Positions 1 to 11,286 of a stretch of DNA of 64,000 nt are shown in pieces. Made by a program: the position numbers and the translations under genes. Numbering within the stretch: position 1 is the stretch's first letter; every line of letters starts with the position of its first letter. The notes under the pieces were generated by a model, which was not told the origin of the DNA, did not search any database, and saw nothing but the letters and a program-made list of their open reading frames with translations. This DNA is from Xylona heveae TC161 (lineage: Eukaryota; Ascomycota; Xylonomycetes; Xylonales; Xylonaceae): the NCBI RefSeq assembly GCF_001619985.1, contig NW_017264200.1, positions 1,178,001-1,242,000 on the forward strand, written 5' to 3'.

Positions 1-328
1 GGCTTGGCTCGAGGAACTCGTGAGAGTAAATGGGCCGTATCACAATATATTATTGATTCACTGTAAGTTCTGTCGCCGCCAATTGAAAATCACTTGCGGC
101 CGGTGGTGATGCTCTCCGTTGTCGCGGGTCAACAAGTACGGTGGGCGCCTACAACCATTGATGTTATTCTTCCTTTGATCCCCTTGGTCGAGGAGCTACT
201 CCAATATCGCGACACAGCACCAGCTTAATTCGCCATATTTTCAATACTTTTGCCTTAGCCTTTAGAAAGCATAATTTTGACTATTTGCAGAATTGTTTCA
301 AAATGTAATCGCTAGAGATATAATTTTC
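1..328. other. Intergenic, no gene seen
   Basis: I see no coding signal in this stretch on either strand. It lies downstream of the Elp5 stop codon, which is read on the minus strand. It should hold the Elp5 3' UTR and perhaps the flank of a gene beyond the window edge. Confidence 0.5.
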
Positions 329-1683
329 TCAAATCTCATCTTCTTCCTCGTCAAAGTCATCCTCTTCACCCATATCGTAGAGAATTCTTCCTCCTTCTCC
401 AGGTCCTGCATCATCATTCTGAGCATCGAAATATGGTAAGACAACCCCTTCTCGATCTCTTCTTTGCTTCTCGGTGAGTCCCAAATTGAATGTCGTATCC
501 ATTGTCTCTCCGTCCTCAGATGCTTTGGCGCCTTCGGCGGGCACGTTTTTAAATAGCGGGTGATCATCTAGCAGGATGATATCATCTTTTCCTCTTGGTA
601 TGAATTTGCCGGACCTTGCTGGCAAAACGAACCACTCCCGAACGCCACGGCCAGACTTGCGGCGAAACTCCATTTCAACGACCACATCTCCTGGTTCGTT
701 TCCGCCGATCCCTCTAATCATGCCTTCAATCTCTGCATCAAGACCAAAGACTGGTTCAACAAGACTTCGGTCACGAGCGGCCTTTTTGGCCGCAAGATGC
801 GATAAAGAATGAACGGTCAGAACAGTAGTGCAAAGATATCGGAGGAGAGTAACTGGGTCAGGGCTGTAAGGGGAGGGTGAAATATTTGATAACGGAACAT
901 CTGAGTGATATGTAGCAAGAAGCGAAACAGATGGCCCAATAAGTGATGAAAGAAATGAAATTAGAGCCGTTGGAGCAGTGCTAGCAATAGGCTGCAAGGT
1001 GTCGAAGATTAATAACGTTCCTGGGTAAAAGTTAGGTAATTACTGATCTTAAGGGAGAGGAAGGTGAAGAGAAGTATAGATTTCCAGTCTAACATGTATA
1101 AGGACCAAAGAAAAGACTTTATACTCACGGCTTAATTTTGAAGCGCAAGAAACTATCTCTTTATGCAAGACATCCAAGGCTTTTCCTCTAGCATTAATGA
1201 CGCTCTCGACGCCTGCAGGACGTCGTAATGTCTCAAAAGAGACATATACAACTGACGTTTTCGCGAGCTATAGATGGGTCAGTATTTATTTTGCGCCATT
1301 AATTTAAAAATCTCAAACAATTAAGTTGCAACGGTAGAGCAAGAAATGGTCCACAAAGAGAAAGTGAAAAGTTGCAATAACTAGAACATGAAAATCTTTA
1401 TGCACGTCACTTGTGGTGGTGATCCAACCTCGTTTAAGGAGTCTCATCCAAAAGCAAAGGAAGATTATAGACCAAGCATTCTAATTGCAAGAATCAAAAC
1501 AGAAAGATTGATTGAGAAACTCACATTAGCCCTCCTTATGAATTCACGAAGGAGTGGTTTTGCAGATTGCTCAAGCGAGTCGAAAATCAGAGTGAACGGT
1601 GAGGCGGTTTCTCGACAATTCAGCAACTTGGATATCAAAAGTAAATTATGCGCGCGTCGATGCTGAAGACTTTGAATCACCAT
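329..1683 (-). CDS. ELP5: Elongator complex subunit Elp5 (Iki1), 329 aa
   Basis: Subunit of the Elp4-5-6 RecA-like subcomplex of Elongator, which supports wobble-uridine (U34) modification of tRNAs; acts in cytosol and nucleus. Three exons read 1683-1525, 1267-1129 and 1020-329 (159+139+692 nt), joined in phase by GTGAGT and GTGAGTA donors. The N-terminal exon carries the family block HRRAHNLLLISKLLN, followed by SPFTLIFDSLEQ. The middle exon gives VVYVSFETLRRP, and LLIFDTLQPI follows the second junction. The C-terminus has LPYFDAQ and the acidic tail DDFDEEEDEI that is typical of fungal Elp5. Elp5 has a RecA-like fold but no Walker motifs, and I see none here. The first intron (257 nt) is long for this window, though both flanks match the family, so a missed microexon is unlikely. 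Confidence 0.9.
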
Positions 1684-2327
1684 TTTCGATAGTTGAGGGT
1701 ATGTAGTAACAAATTTTCCAACAGGCGTAATTATCGATTCGATGTCCTCAAAATGGCCTTCGATGGGAGGATTAAAGCAGCGAGGCTGCGGCGGGTAAAT
1801 CGTTCCTTCCGCCTTCGCTACGAAACTAGTGTCAAACTCTACCTATTATTCCGCCAAACGTTGGATATCACAGCCGTCTTTCACCACAGGTACACCGATG
1901 CAGACTAGGGCTATTGTAAGATTAATATAAAAGTATACCATCTCTAGAGATTAAGTATCATAATATGAATAGAGATTCCCAAGCCCGGCGAACGTCGCCG
2001 AAGCAGGTGCTACTTAAGCCTTGCGCGGAGAAGCTATCAAAATTGTCTTGATCAAATTTCACCGACCATAGCATTATAGCCTCTGATTTGAACTGGCTTT
2101 CCTTTAAAAAAATTCTTGAAGCCAGCCATTTCATTCAAGTGAGCGAGGCAGAGATATTGATAACCAAGACGAAGTTGTCAAGCCAACGTCCATGGAACTA
2201 GCCATGGTAATAAAGCGGACAGAGGTTTCCACGACGGCATGCTCGACAAATTGCTGGCATAGAGAAAAGTGGTATCTTGGCACCATGTACACTTTCGTTT
2301 TCTGTTGAGTAGGTCTTCCGCTGAAAT
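1684..2327. other. Intergenic: ELP5 promoter side and 3' flank of the ASXH gene
   Basis: No convincing gene. The low-numbered side is the ELP5 upstream region. Open frames here are short and match no family I know. A 5-bp perfect stem (GGCGA/TCGCC) with a 3-nt loop sits near 1987-1999 and is too short to call a terminator. Confidence 0.4.
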
Positions 2328-3357
2328 TCAGTCACCGCCCATCTTATAATGCAAGGCCTGTCGCATCTCCCAGATGGAGCCCATATCCTGATTGTCTCGT
2401 TTACAGCGAAACTCCTTCCAGCCGTTCCCATTTGGAGGCTTTTCCACTCTCCCATCGACCCGCAAGATTTCGTTGGCAAGCATTGTGGGTCCCACTACAC
2501 CCTTGAGAATAACATCTGGACCTTGCTGAGGCGAGGAAAATTTGTGCTGACCTGGTGGAATTGAAAATTCCATGGTCTTTTTCGGACCAAATCCGACAAC
2601 CTATAATACGTTAGAGTCTTCCAGGAATCACAAGGATAAGATAAGCCTCAGAGTGACAAATACCCTCACTTCCTTTTCCACCAGCACACCGCAAACAAGC
2701 CTTCGATACGCCCAAATATCTCCCACCTTGAACTGTCCTTCTCGTACCATAGCATCCAGCTTCATTTTGCTGCTTGCCCCAGCGACGACGTCGTGGGAAA
2801 GGGCTTGCTTTTGACCCCAGAATGCTTCGTATTCCTGCTCCTTCCAGGCATCAAATTTGCCCTGAGCGCGTTCTTCCATTGCTACCGCAGCCTGCTGGAG
2901 CCATTCAGGGTCATATCTTCCAGCCTCAAGGTCCTCTTGGTAAAGTCGAATTCCAGTCTTGAAATCTATGTCGTGCTTAAGAAACTCTGGCCGGACGCCG
3001 CTTTGATCATCTGTTAGCGCCCGGTCTGGCAGCAATGACATGAGAATTCTTTTTTCTTCTTCATCAAGGAGCTCCCAGGCTGCTGGTTGGGAAAACAGCC
3101 TCTTTTTAATTTATTCTATCATCAGTAAAAATGGCCAAAGATCATGTGACGTGATAACTAACCACAAGGTCTGCGCTGGCAACTGGTGATTTTGGGTTTT
3201 GTGTGAGGTACTCCTCAGTCCAGATGTCTTTCTTGCCTGACTTCCTAGCGGGTTGCTTCCTCGCTTTGTTTTGAGGCTTTTCCTCTGGAGTGGCCACTTC
3301 CTCAGCAAGCCGCGTAGGCGCTACACGCCTTCGTTTTGGACGCTGCGTGTCTGCCAT
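2328..3357 (-). CDS. ASXH (DEUBAD) domain protein, 299 aa
   Basis: Fungal protein with an Asx-homology/DEUBAD domain. In animals this domain (ASXL, Rpn13, INO80G) binds and activates UCH-type deubiquitinases; the role of the fungal proteins is not established. Exons 3357-3163, 3101-2670 and 2600-2328 (195+432+273 nt) are all joined in phase 0. Residues 1-20 are basic (RPKRRRV, a likely nuclear signal). The domain starts at about residue 45 (DIWTEEYLTQNPKS) and runs through LFSQPAAWELLDEEEKR, EFLKHDIDF and DPEWLQQAAVAMEERA to about residue 185. The last exon begins VVGFGPKKTMEF and ends KMGGD. The start is the ATG giving MADTQRPK; upstream in-frame codons look like leader. A nuclear, chromatin-linked role is inferred from the domain and the basic N-terminus. 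Confidence 0.85.
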
Positions 3358-4036
3358 GATGAGTTTGCAGACTATGAGAGGTATTGAATAGCAAATAATG
3401 GAGTCGTATGTTTTGCAGTTACATTGCACGGCTGACCAAATGCAAGTGAAAGTCAGCTCGCAGGTCGAATAGTCAAATGCTGTTGTTGCATCTCTAACCT
3501 GTCCTTGATGGAAGGACTAAGTTACATGGGAACTTATTGCTTAATGGTTTCTGCCAGGGTCATAGTAAACTTCAGGTTATCGATAGCTACTGTGAGCTAT
3601 TGTGACAGGAGTGAATAATCAGCGTTAGCGAGGTTTCTCCATCCCCCAGAAGAACCTAAACGTCTAACATTGGTAAGTTATCGCCTAACTATTAGCGGAG
3701 TTTTGGAGAAAGGAACGGGGAACAAGGCGAGCAAGACAGGATATGAACGCCACTAATGTAGTGGGTGACTTGGCATCTTGTTCGCTAAGGGCGACGTGGA
3801 ATGCCATTACCGCTAAAGCCGTTCTAAACTACGTCGACCGTCAACAGCTATTCCCTGAACTCACGCAACAGGAAATACAAACTCCAAGATCCCCACAGCT
3901 TGAACGCTATCCTAACGACACCTGTCTTTGGCATTAACTGTCTTACGAGAATAACCCGGTTTTCAGCATTTGTTCAACTCAACCTTGAACTCGAACGGAG
4001 TGATCGGGGGTTAAGGGGCAGGCCTAGAACATCATC
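3358..4036. promoter_or_regulatory. Divergent promoter region, ASXH gene / SEC22
   Basis: 679 bp between two divergent start codons. It must contain both promoters. Open frames on either strand here are short, overlap the first SEC22 exon or use non-ATG starts, and show no family resemblance. I could not pick out a specific factor site. Confidence 0.5.
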
Positions 4037-5042
4037 ATGGTTCGATCTACACAGATTGCGAGGCTTGATGGTAAATACAGATGCTTCCTCTGGCGATTGA
4101 CGGGATGCACAGTGCTAACAAAGCATAGGTCTCATGCTTGCGGCCTCTGTTGATGACGAGCAGGTATGGACCGCCGATTCCACACGGGACTATAGCAGTA
4201 CCAGAGCGAACTAACGGAACAACTGATGCGCCTTGGAAATATCTAGGCTGAGACTGAGCTGGCCGAAGTAAAGTCAAATGTCAAAATGATTATTCGGCGG
4301 CTGAACCGGAATTCGGAACCTCAAGCTAGTATTGAGTGTGGGCAATATATGATTCAGTAAGCCTAATTAGTCCACTGGCACTCCCTTATCCTAAGAGTCC
4401 TGAATATTCTATACGCCGGCGCATGCGACTCCTTTCAAAGATGTTCTGACATTGAGTGTTTCTTCCTGTCCAGCTACACAATAACGGATTCTGTCTGCTT
4501 TATTTGCATCTGCGACCGATCATACCCCCGCAAGCTTGCCTTCACATACTTGTCTGATCTCGCCACGGAATTTACTACCACCTATAACTCCGCTCAATAT
4601 CTCTCGCCAAATCTTCGCCCGTATGCCTTTGTCGAGTTCGATACATTTATTCAGCGAACAAAAAAGACATACCAGGACAGTCGCGCCACGCAGAACCTCG
4701 ACAAACTCAACGACGAGCTCAAGGACGTCACCAAGGTCATGACGAAGAATATTGAAGATCTTCTATATCGTGGAGATAGCCTGGAGCGGATGGGTGAGAT
4801 GAGCGGCCGCTTAAGAGAGGACAGTAGGAAATATCGCAAGGCTGCGGTTCGAATTAATTGGGAGTTGCTGCTGAAACAGGTACGTCATCAAAAGTTCAAG
4901 ATGGGCCCCTCCTGTCCTCATGCCTTTTGAAAGGGCATTTCTGCGACAAAATGGCTAACTTGTGTATCTGCAACTGCAGTATGGCCCTGTGGGCGCCCTG
5001 GTCCTCATAATGATTGTGTTCATCTGGTGGCGGTTTTTCTGA
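4037..5042 (+). CDS. SEC22: R-SNARE Sec22, 215 aa
   Basis: Vesicle SNARE for ER-Golgi transport in both directions. Five exons: 4037-4070, 4129-4163, 4247-4356, 4474-4879 and 4980-5042 (648 nt). The first exon is only 34 nt (MVRSTQIARLDG), the second 35 nt (LMLAASVDDEQ). The longin domain fills about residues 1-118 (ITDSVCFICICDRSYPRKLAF, then DLATEF). The SNARE coiled coil spans about 125-185, with the zero-layer arginine in NIEDLLYRGDSLE. The last exon encodes the tail anchor YGPVGALVLIMIV followed by FIWWRFF, with no lumenal tail, as in other Sec22 proteins. The length matches the usual 214-215 residues. It is convergent with SLD7. Confidence 0.96.
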
Positions 5043-5649
5043 GACGTCAAAATTATTTGCATACCAATTTACGTAGTATAGTTGTAATATAGAAGCAAGT
5101 CGCAATGGCTTGTTGCTTTTTTTTCGTAAGTAGGTCCCGCTGGGATACGTTGGTCTCCGCACAGTGCCAGTTTTGGGCGATATACCAGGATTGGCAAAGT
5201 CCCGCAGTGGTCCCATTTTCAAGTTCCAATTCGTGTGACACTCGGTGCGACTGATCGGGTAGACCGATTTCGAGGATCGCCCAAGCATCATATGCTGTGA
5301 TGACAAATTTAGCACGTTGCGAGAACCTTTTGACAGTATTCGATGCGGCTTACTTTTAATGCTTAGCTCTCTGTTTCCGAGGGCAAGTTTGCACTACGCG
5401 GTTGTCGTCCAAAGGAGCCAGGTGAACATGCAGAACGCCGTGTCTTTTGGCAGACTCGCGGTATTTTCCCCAAGTGCTTCTAGTGGCATATCAATTGCCA
5501 TATAGCACAAGCTGAGATTTGTGGCTCCGCGGCAATTTCTGATGCAAGCCAGCCCCATTCGTGAGAGCAGTCACGGAATAATTTTGGCAGCTTCCGGGCT
5601 GCTTGACATTTACTTTCCTATTCGGCTTTGCTGCCATTAGGAAGACGTC
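5043..5649. other. Convergent intergenic, SEC22 / SLD7 3' ends
   Basis: Holds the two 3' UTRs. No supported gene; open frames here are short or run antisense through the last SEC22 intron and exon. Confidence 0.45.
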
Positions 5650-7151
5650 TTATTCAGTGCAGAATATAGCCAAGAGTCTGTCAACCACGTCCCGCATCGT
5701 TTCCTGAGGAAGCAATGATGCTGCCATACGCTTTCTCTGTAATATTATTGGTTAAATCTCCGGCCGCAACTGCATATATTGTAGGAAACAAGCTTACCAG
5801 TGCAAAAGAAGCCCCTTTAAATGTCTGGTGGTAGACCAACTTGTACTCTTCTTGTTCTTCGGCATAGCTACTTTTCGTGCCAACGTCATGAGTATTTGTA
5901 AATGGCGGTTCGGAATCTTCTCGCTTTTCTGGTTTTCTTCGTTGTTGAAATCCATAAATCCGCATGGCCGCCATGACGATTCGAGAAAGCGCAGCTTTGT
6001 TCTTACTCTCAAAACTTTCCTGCTGAGAGAGGTCCTCCGCAGAAAAGCTTGTCCGAGCCAATGACGACCGTTTATTGTCTACCAAAGACTTTCTCCGTGA
6101 AAATGGCCGAATTTCGTCGTAGTTACTTGAATCACCATATGCCGCGGCTGCGCTGAAGCTTCGAGACAAGCTTTGCCTGCCTAGAATAGCCTTCGGCAAA
6201 CTGTCTGTACTGTCTGCTTTCGATAATGGTGTACTCTCTCGACTATCTTTAAGCCCTACAGAGGGAGCTCTGGGAAGACTTGGCGGCTGCGGTGTACTGC
6301 CTTCGACCTTGGCCATGGTCTGTGAGATACTTTCTCCGCCTTTCGCCTTGGACCGTTTCCTTCGCTCTGCGGCATCTTCAAAAAGCGAATCAACTCTTTT
6401 TCTCTTGGCTGATACCAAGGGCAGGGTGCCATCCAGGTCGTCAAATAAGGGAGGAAGAAATTGTGCCTCATCTGTCGCTAACTGCCCTTGCTGAACAGAA
6501 AAGGCAGGAGAGGCTGGTGTCGGTGGCTGATTATCACCTGGTGCCTTCAGCAAGGCAGGAATTTCGCTTTGTGGGTAGAGCAAGTCCGAAGATAAGGGTA
6601 ATGCTTTGACATTCAACACAGATTCAAGCTGATTTGAAGCTGGCTGGTATGTCGATGAAGAGGTTTGAGACGTTAGAGTTGTTGCATCAACTTCTGCTGG
6701 CCGCGTAGTAGTGCCATAAATGAGCAACTCTGTAATACGCGGCCCGATCTTTGGTAACACCTTTTGGATCGCGTCTTCGACTCGAATAAGAACACCGACA
6801 TCCGATTGACCGGTAGGACTCTCCCACCAAGGATTAATGTTATCCACAGAGTCACCGTCAGCGTCAACAAAGACGCTGGTAAACCATTCGAGGGTTGATT
6901 GACTTTCTGTCTTGACATCCAAAGCAATGCCGGCGATCAGATGAATTGGTATTCTGGATGGATCAACAAAAGCAAGGAACTCAAAATTTTTATCGCTAAG
7001 TCCCAAGCTCTCGGGCTTTGGATGAGAGGAAAATAGTCGCACATCTTCGAAAGATCCACGTCAACACAGTCCCGATCTGCGAGGCAGACAACGTACCCTC
7101 TAACATGATGGAAGGATTGGTGGCGCTGATGCACCCTTTCCAAAGCTCCAT
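5650..7151 (-). CDS. SLD7: Sld7-family replication initiation protein, 462 aa
   Basis: In yeast, Sld7 binds Sld3 and helps load Cdc45 at origins. Exons 7151-7097, 7044-5798 and 5736-5650 (55+1247+87 nt). The first exon (MELWKGCISATNPSIMLE) and the third are easily missed: the long middle frame is open past the donor at 5797, and a naive model would end it with an unrelated tail. Spliced, the C-terminus reads YKLVYHQTFKGASFALRKR, then MRDVVDRLLAIFCTE. This is the Sld7 C-terminal helical domain, which starts at about residue 350 (NKAALSRIVMAAMRIYGF). The N-terminal block FLAFVDPSRIPIHLIAG matches the Sld3-binding half. Between them lies a Ser/Pro-rich, probably disordered linker with a basic stretch (RRKRSKAK). 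Confidence 0.8.
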
Positions 7152-7779
7152 TGTTCATATAAACATTTGAAATTTCTTTTTACAGCGTCATTCATTTCAT
7201 TTGCCGGTATCCCTTCTGGCCGCCATGCTTATCTACATCATATGTTTGGACGTTGGGGTGATAATTTCTAGTTCCAAGGCTGACGCGAATCCGGTAACGC
7301 GATTGGGCTGCTCAACGCGATCTTATTGCGCGGAGTCACGTGCGCATATTCTAATTATTGCCATTCATATGTTCCTGTTACTTTTTTCATGTACTTCTAC
7401 AGAGAGGGAAATTATTGCAATGTGGAATCATATGATTGCAAATATTTCGGATTATTTGAATGAAGAAGTCGTTTTGGAAATTCTAACAGCCGAACAAATC
7501 TCGTCAGGAAAGAGTGTTTCTTCGGTATTCGAGATATGGACGATGCAATTACCTCGTATAACAACAAAGCTCTTATACTACGCCGAAGTCATTCGCCGTA
7601 TCAGAGGAAAATAGTGTTAACTTGAATATTAATCGTATAGTCATTACTATAAATGTTTGTTGTGGCAAGAAGAACAAAGCAAAAAGTAAGACCTAACACA
7701 TCGCTGAATCCATGCTGTCAGAAATGAAGAAATGAAGAACTAAGTATAGTATACAACTAAGAGCTATCAGTTCCCTCAG
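7152..7779. other. Intergenic: SLD7 promoter side; one weak open frame
   Basis: Upstream of SLD7 and downstream of VPS55. A plus-strand frame at about 7201-7614 (137 codons from a TTG, first ATG at 7225) encodes hydrophobic stretches and an AT-rich second half. It resembles nothing I know, its codon use is unlike the neighbours, and it overlaps the SLD7 promoter, so I do not call it a gene. Confidence 0.3.
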
Positions 7780-8349
7780 CTAGAAATCCTGCTCCTCCTG
7801 AAAGAACATGCCAAAGCTGATGATGGTGCCATATATCAGCAAGCCGCCGACGATAGACATGATCATGGCTGGGACTTGAATAAGTCCACAATGCGCAAAG
7901 AGAACTGGCAGGGCTGGTAGTAAGATAAACGTTAGCTATCGCAACGATCACTATCCATAATATCAAGTAATAGCAGATCAATGGTACAACTTGATTTAAC
8001 TGCTCAAAACACCCCTTCCACCTATCAACTTACCGATTCCCATCACGACGAAAAATCCGGTACAGAAGCGTCCAATATCAATGACTGCATTGCTGCTACT
8101 TTCCATAAAGTCATCCGGATTGGAACACCTTCCACAAATCCAATTCGGGAGAGGGGCGAGGAGATAAGTCGCAACCACGAGAAGTGGGAGGAAGTTGTGC
8201 CATAGAGCCGAAGATAGAATGACAAGCAGGAATCCGATTGCAAGAACCTAGCGACAAGATGTCAGTTTTAATCCAGGGGTAAATTGTCCTACTTGCAATA
8301 TATAACATACAAAAGAAAGGGCGATAATGGTTTTAAGCCCCGCCGCCAT
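7780..8349 (-). CDS. VPS55: Vps55 endosomal sorting protein, 128 aa
   Basis: Small four-span membrane protein that works with Vps68 in late endosome to vacuole transport; homologous to human LEPROT (OB-RGRP). Exons 8349-8311, 8247-8034 and 7913-7780 (39+214+134 nt). The protein begins MAAGLKTIIALSFVLAIGFL. It carries the family segment YLLAPLPNWICGRC, the soluble-loop block NAVIDIGRF and the last two membrane helices (LPVLFAHCGLIQ and IMSIVGGLLIYGTIISF). It ends FFQEEQDF. The length is close to the usual 130-140 residues. None of the raw open frames covers the whole protein because it is split by two introns. It is divergent from PRE5, with a 462-bp shared upstream region. Confidence 0.93.
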
Positions 8350-8811
8350 CTTTGCGGAAGCCGGAGAGCTAGTCGCGAGTTGTAAAGGAAAAGGGTGGCT
8401 GAGCGACCGAGGAAGGAGGTGCGATTGCCGACCAAATGTCTTTCTGGAATATGATAGCTATGTGGTCCCACCCAAGCTAATTGTACCTCCAAAAGATGAA
8501 CAGAAATAAATGCTTGTAGATGCAGAGCAAGACTCGTTGACTGTAATGGAGCTGACGTCGCTCTCAAGGTAGCGCCCGCGTGGTTGCGGCTCAAGTAGAG
8601 TCCCCTGTCCGCTTCAACATTACACCTTACCCAATCGAGTGCTTGAGCTTCGGAATCGCGTCGTCCTTGACTGCCTAGCATCATCAACTGGCATTTGCCT
8701 TTCCTCATCCATCATCTGCAATACCTTCATTTCCTTTCGCTTTCTTGTTCCCTCTCTCCTCTCAGGCTCAGCTTTTTGTTCGGAACGTCAGGTCTTCTCC
8801 TTTGAGCCATC
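8350..8811. promoter_or_regulatory. Divergent promoter region, VPS55 / PRE5
   Basis: Shared 462-bp upstream region. A TGACGTC element (CRE/ATF-type bZIP site) lies at 8553-8559, about 250 bp from the PRE5 start and 200 bp from the VPS55 start. Pyrimidine-rich sequence precedes the PRE5 ATG. I did not see the yeast proteasome element GGTGGCAAA. Confidence 0.45.
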
Positions 8812-9742
8812 ATGTTCCGCAACAATTACGACAACGATTCTGTGACTTTGTACGTTACCTCCATGAGTTAAGTGGTATTCATCCGCTAATCTCCGAATAG
8901 CTCTCCACAGGGTCGAATTTTCCAGGTTGAATACGCCCAGGAGGCTGTGAAACAAGGTTCAGTTGTTGTCGGTCTCGTCAGCAAAACTCACGCGGTGCTT
9001 GCTGCTGTAAAGGTGCGTCCTACACACTGCCATCTCTTTCGGATTTTCTCACTTATGCTTGCGGGGATTCTTTGGCTAAAACGTACCGTGGAAACAGCGC
9101 AATGCCGAAGAGTTATCATCTTACCAGAAGAAGGTTATTGGAATAGATGATCATTATGGTATTGGGCTCGCAGGACTCGCCTCCGACGCCCGCGTCCTTT
9201 CAAACTTCATGAAGCAACAATCTCTTGCCTCCCGGATGACATATGGTCGGCCTATCCCCATCGAACGTATCGTCAATATGATTGGTGACCGAGCCCAAAC
9301 AAACACACAACATTATGGAAAGCGACCATACGGTGTCGGACTGCTGGTGGCAGGTGTAGACGATCTAGGGCCTCATCTCTTCGACTTCCAGCCAAGCGGA
9401 ATGACCTATGAAATGACTGCGTGTGCGATTGGTGCAAGAAGTCAAATGGCAAGGACATATTTGGAGAGGCATCTCGACGAATTCCAGAGCTCTAGCCGCG
9501 AGGAGCTCATCAAGCATGGGCTAAGGGCTTTGAAGGAGACGCTACCGCAGGACAAGGAATTGACTGTGGATAACACTAGCCTTGCGGTGATTGGCTTAGG
9601 TGATGAAGCCAAGGGCAAGATAGAGCCTTTCAAGCTCTTTGAGGGACAGCCAATTGCTGCCTGGCTAGAGACGACATTTGAAACTCAACAGGGCGAGAGA
9701 GAGGGCGCAGCCGAAGGAGAGTCTATGGAGGTAGACCAATAG
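8812..9742 (+). CDS. PRE5: 20S proteasome subunit alpha-6 (Pre5/PSMA1), 264 aa
   Basis: Structural alpha-ring subunit of the 20S proteasome. Exons 8812-8849, 8901-9012 and 9098-9742 (38+112+645 nt). It begins [20 protein letters not shown], the alpha-6 form of the conserved alpha N-terminus, followed by [13 protein letters not shown]. Other family blocks are [37 protein letters not shown] and [15 protein letters not shown]. The C-terminus is acidic ([12 protein letters not shown]), as in other alpha subunits. As expected for an alpha subunit there is no catalytic N-terminal threonine. It is convergent with the LOG-family gene, the stops being 223 bp apart. Confidence 0.96.
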
Positions 9743-9965
9743 AGGTTTTAACTTTATGCTCATGGTATCAGGAAATATATTGCAAATGATTTCAATATTC
9801 AAATATAATCATATGATCAGCATATGAAATCCATCTCCCAGGACTTGTAATGCTCGAAGCAACTCCCAACGCTTGGCTCATTCATCTGATTGTTAATGCG
9901 ATTGCTTGATATTTCTTAAAGGTTCTATATTTCGTGTATCATGAAGCTGTATCAACAGCGTTTTC

Positions 9966-10726
9966 TCAATTCTGTTCCCATTTGAGTTTATATCTCCCCT
10001 CCGCGTTTCGGTATTCCGCCAAGCAACGAACGACGCCTTCCGCACTTGATGATTCCTCCAAGATACCAGCATTACCAGGCGAGATGAAACCCGCGGTAAC
10101 GGCCGACTTGACCCACTGAATCAGGCCATCCCAATAGCCTTCGACGTTATAAACGACGACACCGCGCCCGTGGATACCGAGTTGGTTCCAAGTGACGATC
10201 TCCATCAATTCCTCAAGCGTACCATATCCGCCGGGGAGAGCGATGAAACCACTGCCTGGACCACCCTGTATGACCTCGCGGGCCATCATCTGCTTCCTAG
10301 TGTGCATATCTGGAACAACGGTGGTCTTTCCATAAACCTTCTCGTCGATTGTGTTTTTCGCGCCATCTGTTGTTGGTACATCTTGCTCGTATTTGATGAG
10401 CGCATCAGGAATAATTCCGTGAACACTGTCAGGCCCGGATAAAGAGACCAACGTGCGCGCAACTTCGCCCATCAGCCCAACTGTGCCACCGCCGTATACG
10501 AGCTTGATGTTCTCCCGGTGGAGCTCACGAGCGAGCGCTCGAGCAGCCTCCAGATACACTGGAGAGCCGCCGGTTGATGAGCCACAGCTATGATCGTCAG
10601 TAGCGATACAATCAATTGAATTGCAGCGGTATAGTCTTACAACACACATATGACGCGCTTCTGTGACGGGCTAGGAATGTCCTGGTTGGCATCCACGGTT
10701 GGGTCGGTCACTAATTCCGCCGCCAT
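9966..10726 (-). CDS. LOG-family nucleotide phosphoribohydrolase, 235 aa
   Basis: Related to cytokinin riboside 5'-monophosphate phosphoribohydrolase (LOG), once annotated as 'lysine decarboxylase'. Family members cut a purine base from its 5'-monophosphate. Exons 10726-10641 and 10587-9966 (86+622 nt). The splice restores the first strand as VICVFCGSSTGGSP, the usual GSS phosphate-binding start. Further motifs are LVYGGGTVGLMGEVA and the diagnostic PGGYGTLEELMEI (PGGxGTxxE), with the preceding RKQMM. The first exon has a short hydrophilic leader and no targeting signal. No adenylate isopentenyltransferase gene is nearby, so the physiological substrate (a cytokinin nucleotide or another AMP-like compound) cannot be inferred from context. 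Confidence 0.9.
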
Positions 10727-11286
10727 AGCTAGTGAGGAGATTGAACAAATGAGGTATCAGCGGAAGTACAGCAAAGAATAATGAATTTAAGACGGGTGTC
10801 AAGTCTGGGATGAGGTGCAGGATAAGGTGAGAGCTGGGATAATGAGCTCAAGAGGTGGTGTTGGTGGGGCACGATGTTGTTACGCAACAGTGCTCCATGT
10901 CCGTGTTGGGAACAATATAGGACGGGAATGGTCTCGGGCGGAGCCAATTGCGCTCAGCACTATCTGAGAATCACTATAAAATTTATATTGCCTTTCACAA
11001 TGCCTAGTATATTGCTTAATTCGTTCGATATGGACTCCATTCCTCCCAAGGACGCTCAGATAGGTAGATCAACATCCCGTCGGAGCACCATAATACATGA
11101 CATGGGCCTGTCGGTCTCGCCTGGCCGAATACGGAAGTTGCCGGACCCTTCTGAACTTCGGGGATCCACCCCAAGCTGCTCCAATGTCAACTTCCGGATT
11201 GACCCCGTGGTCCTCAGCTCCTTTCCTATACAAAAGATAAATTTCCCTCCACGATTGTTTCTGAGTTCGTGAGAGTTATTGTCACC
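10727..11286. promoter_or_regulatory. Divergent promoter region, LOG gene / CLPTM1 gene
   Basis: 560 bp between divergent ATGs. Open frames here on both strands have no family resemblance. No particular factor site stands out. Confidence 0.4.

Noticed and set aside
3743-4100. Short plus-strand frames upstream of SEC22
   Set aside because: They lie in the divergent promoter, overlap the first SEC22 exon in another frame and encode nothing recognisable.
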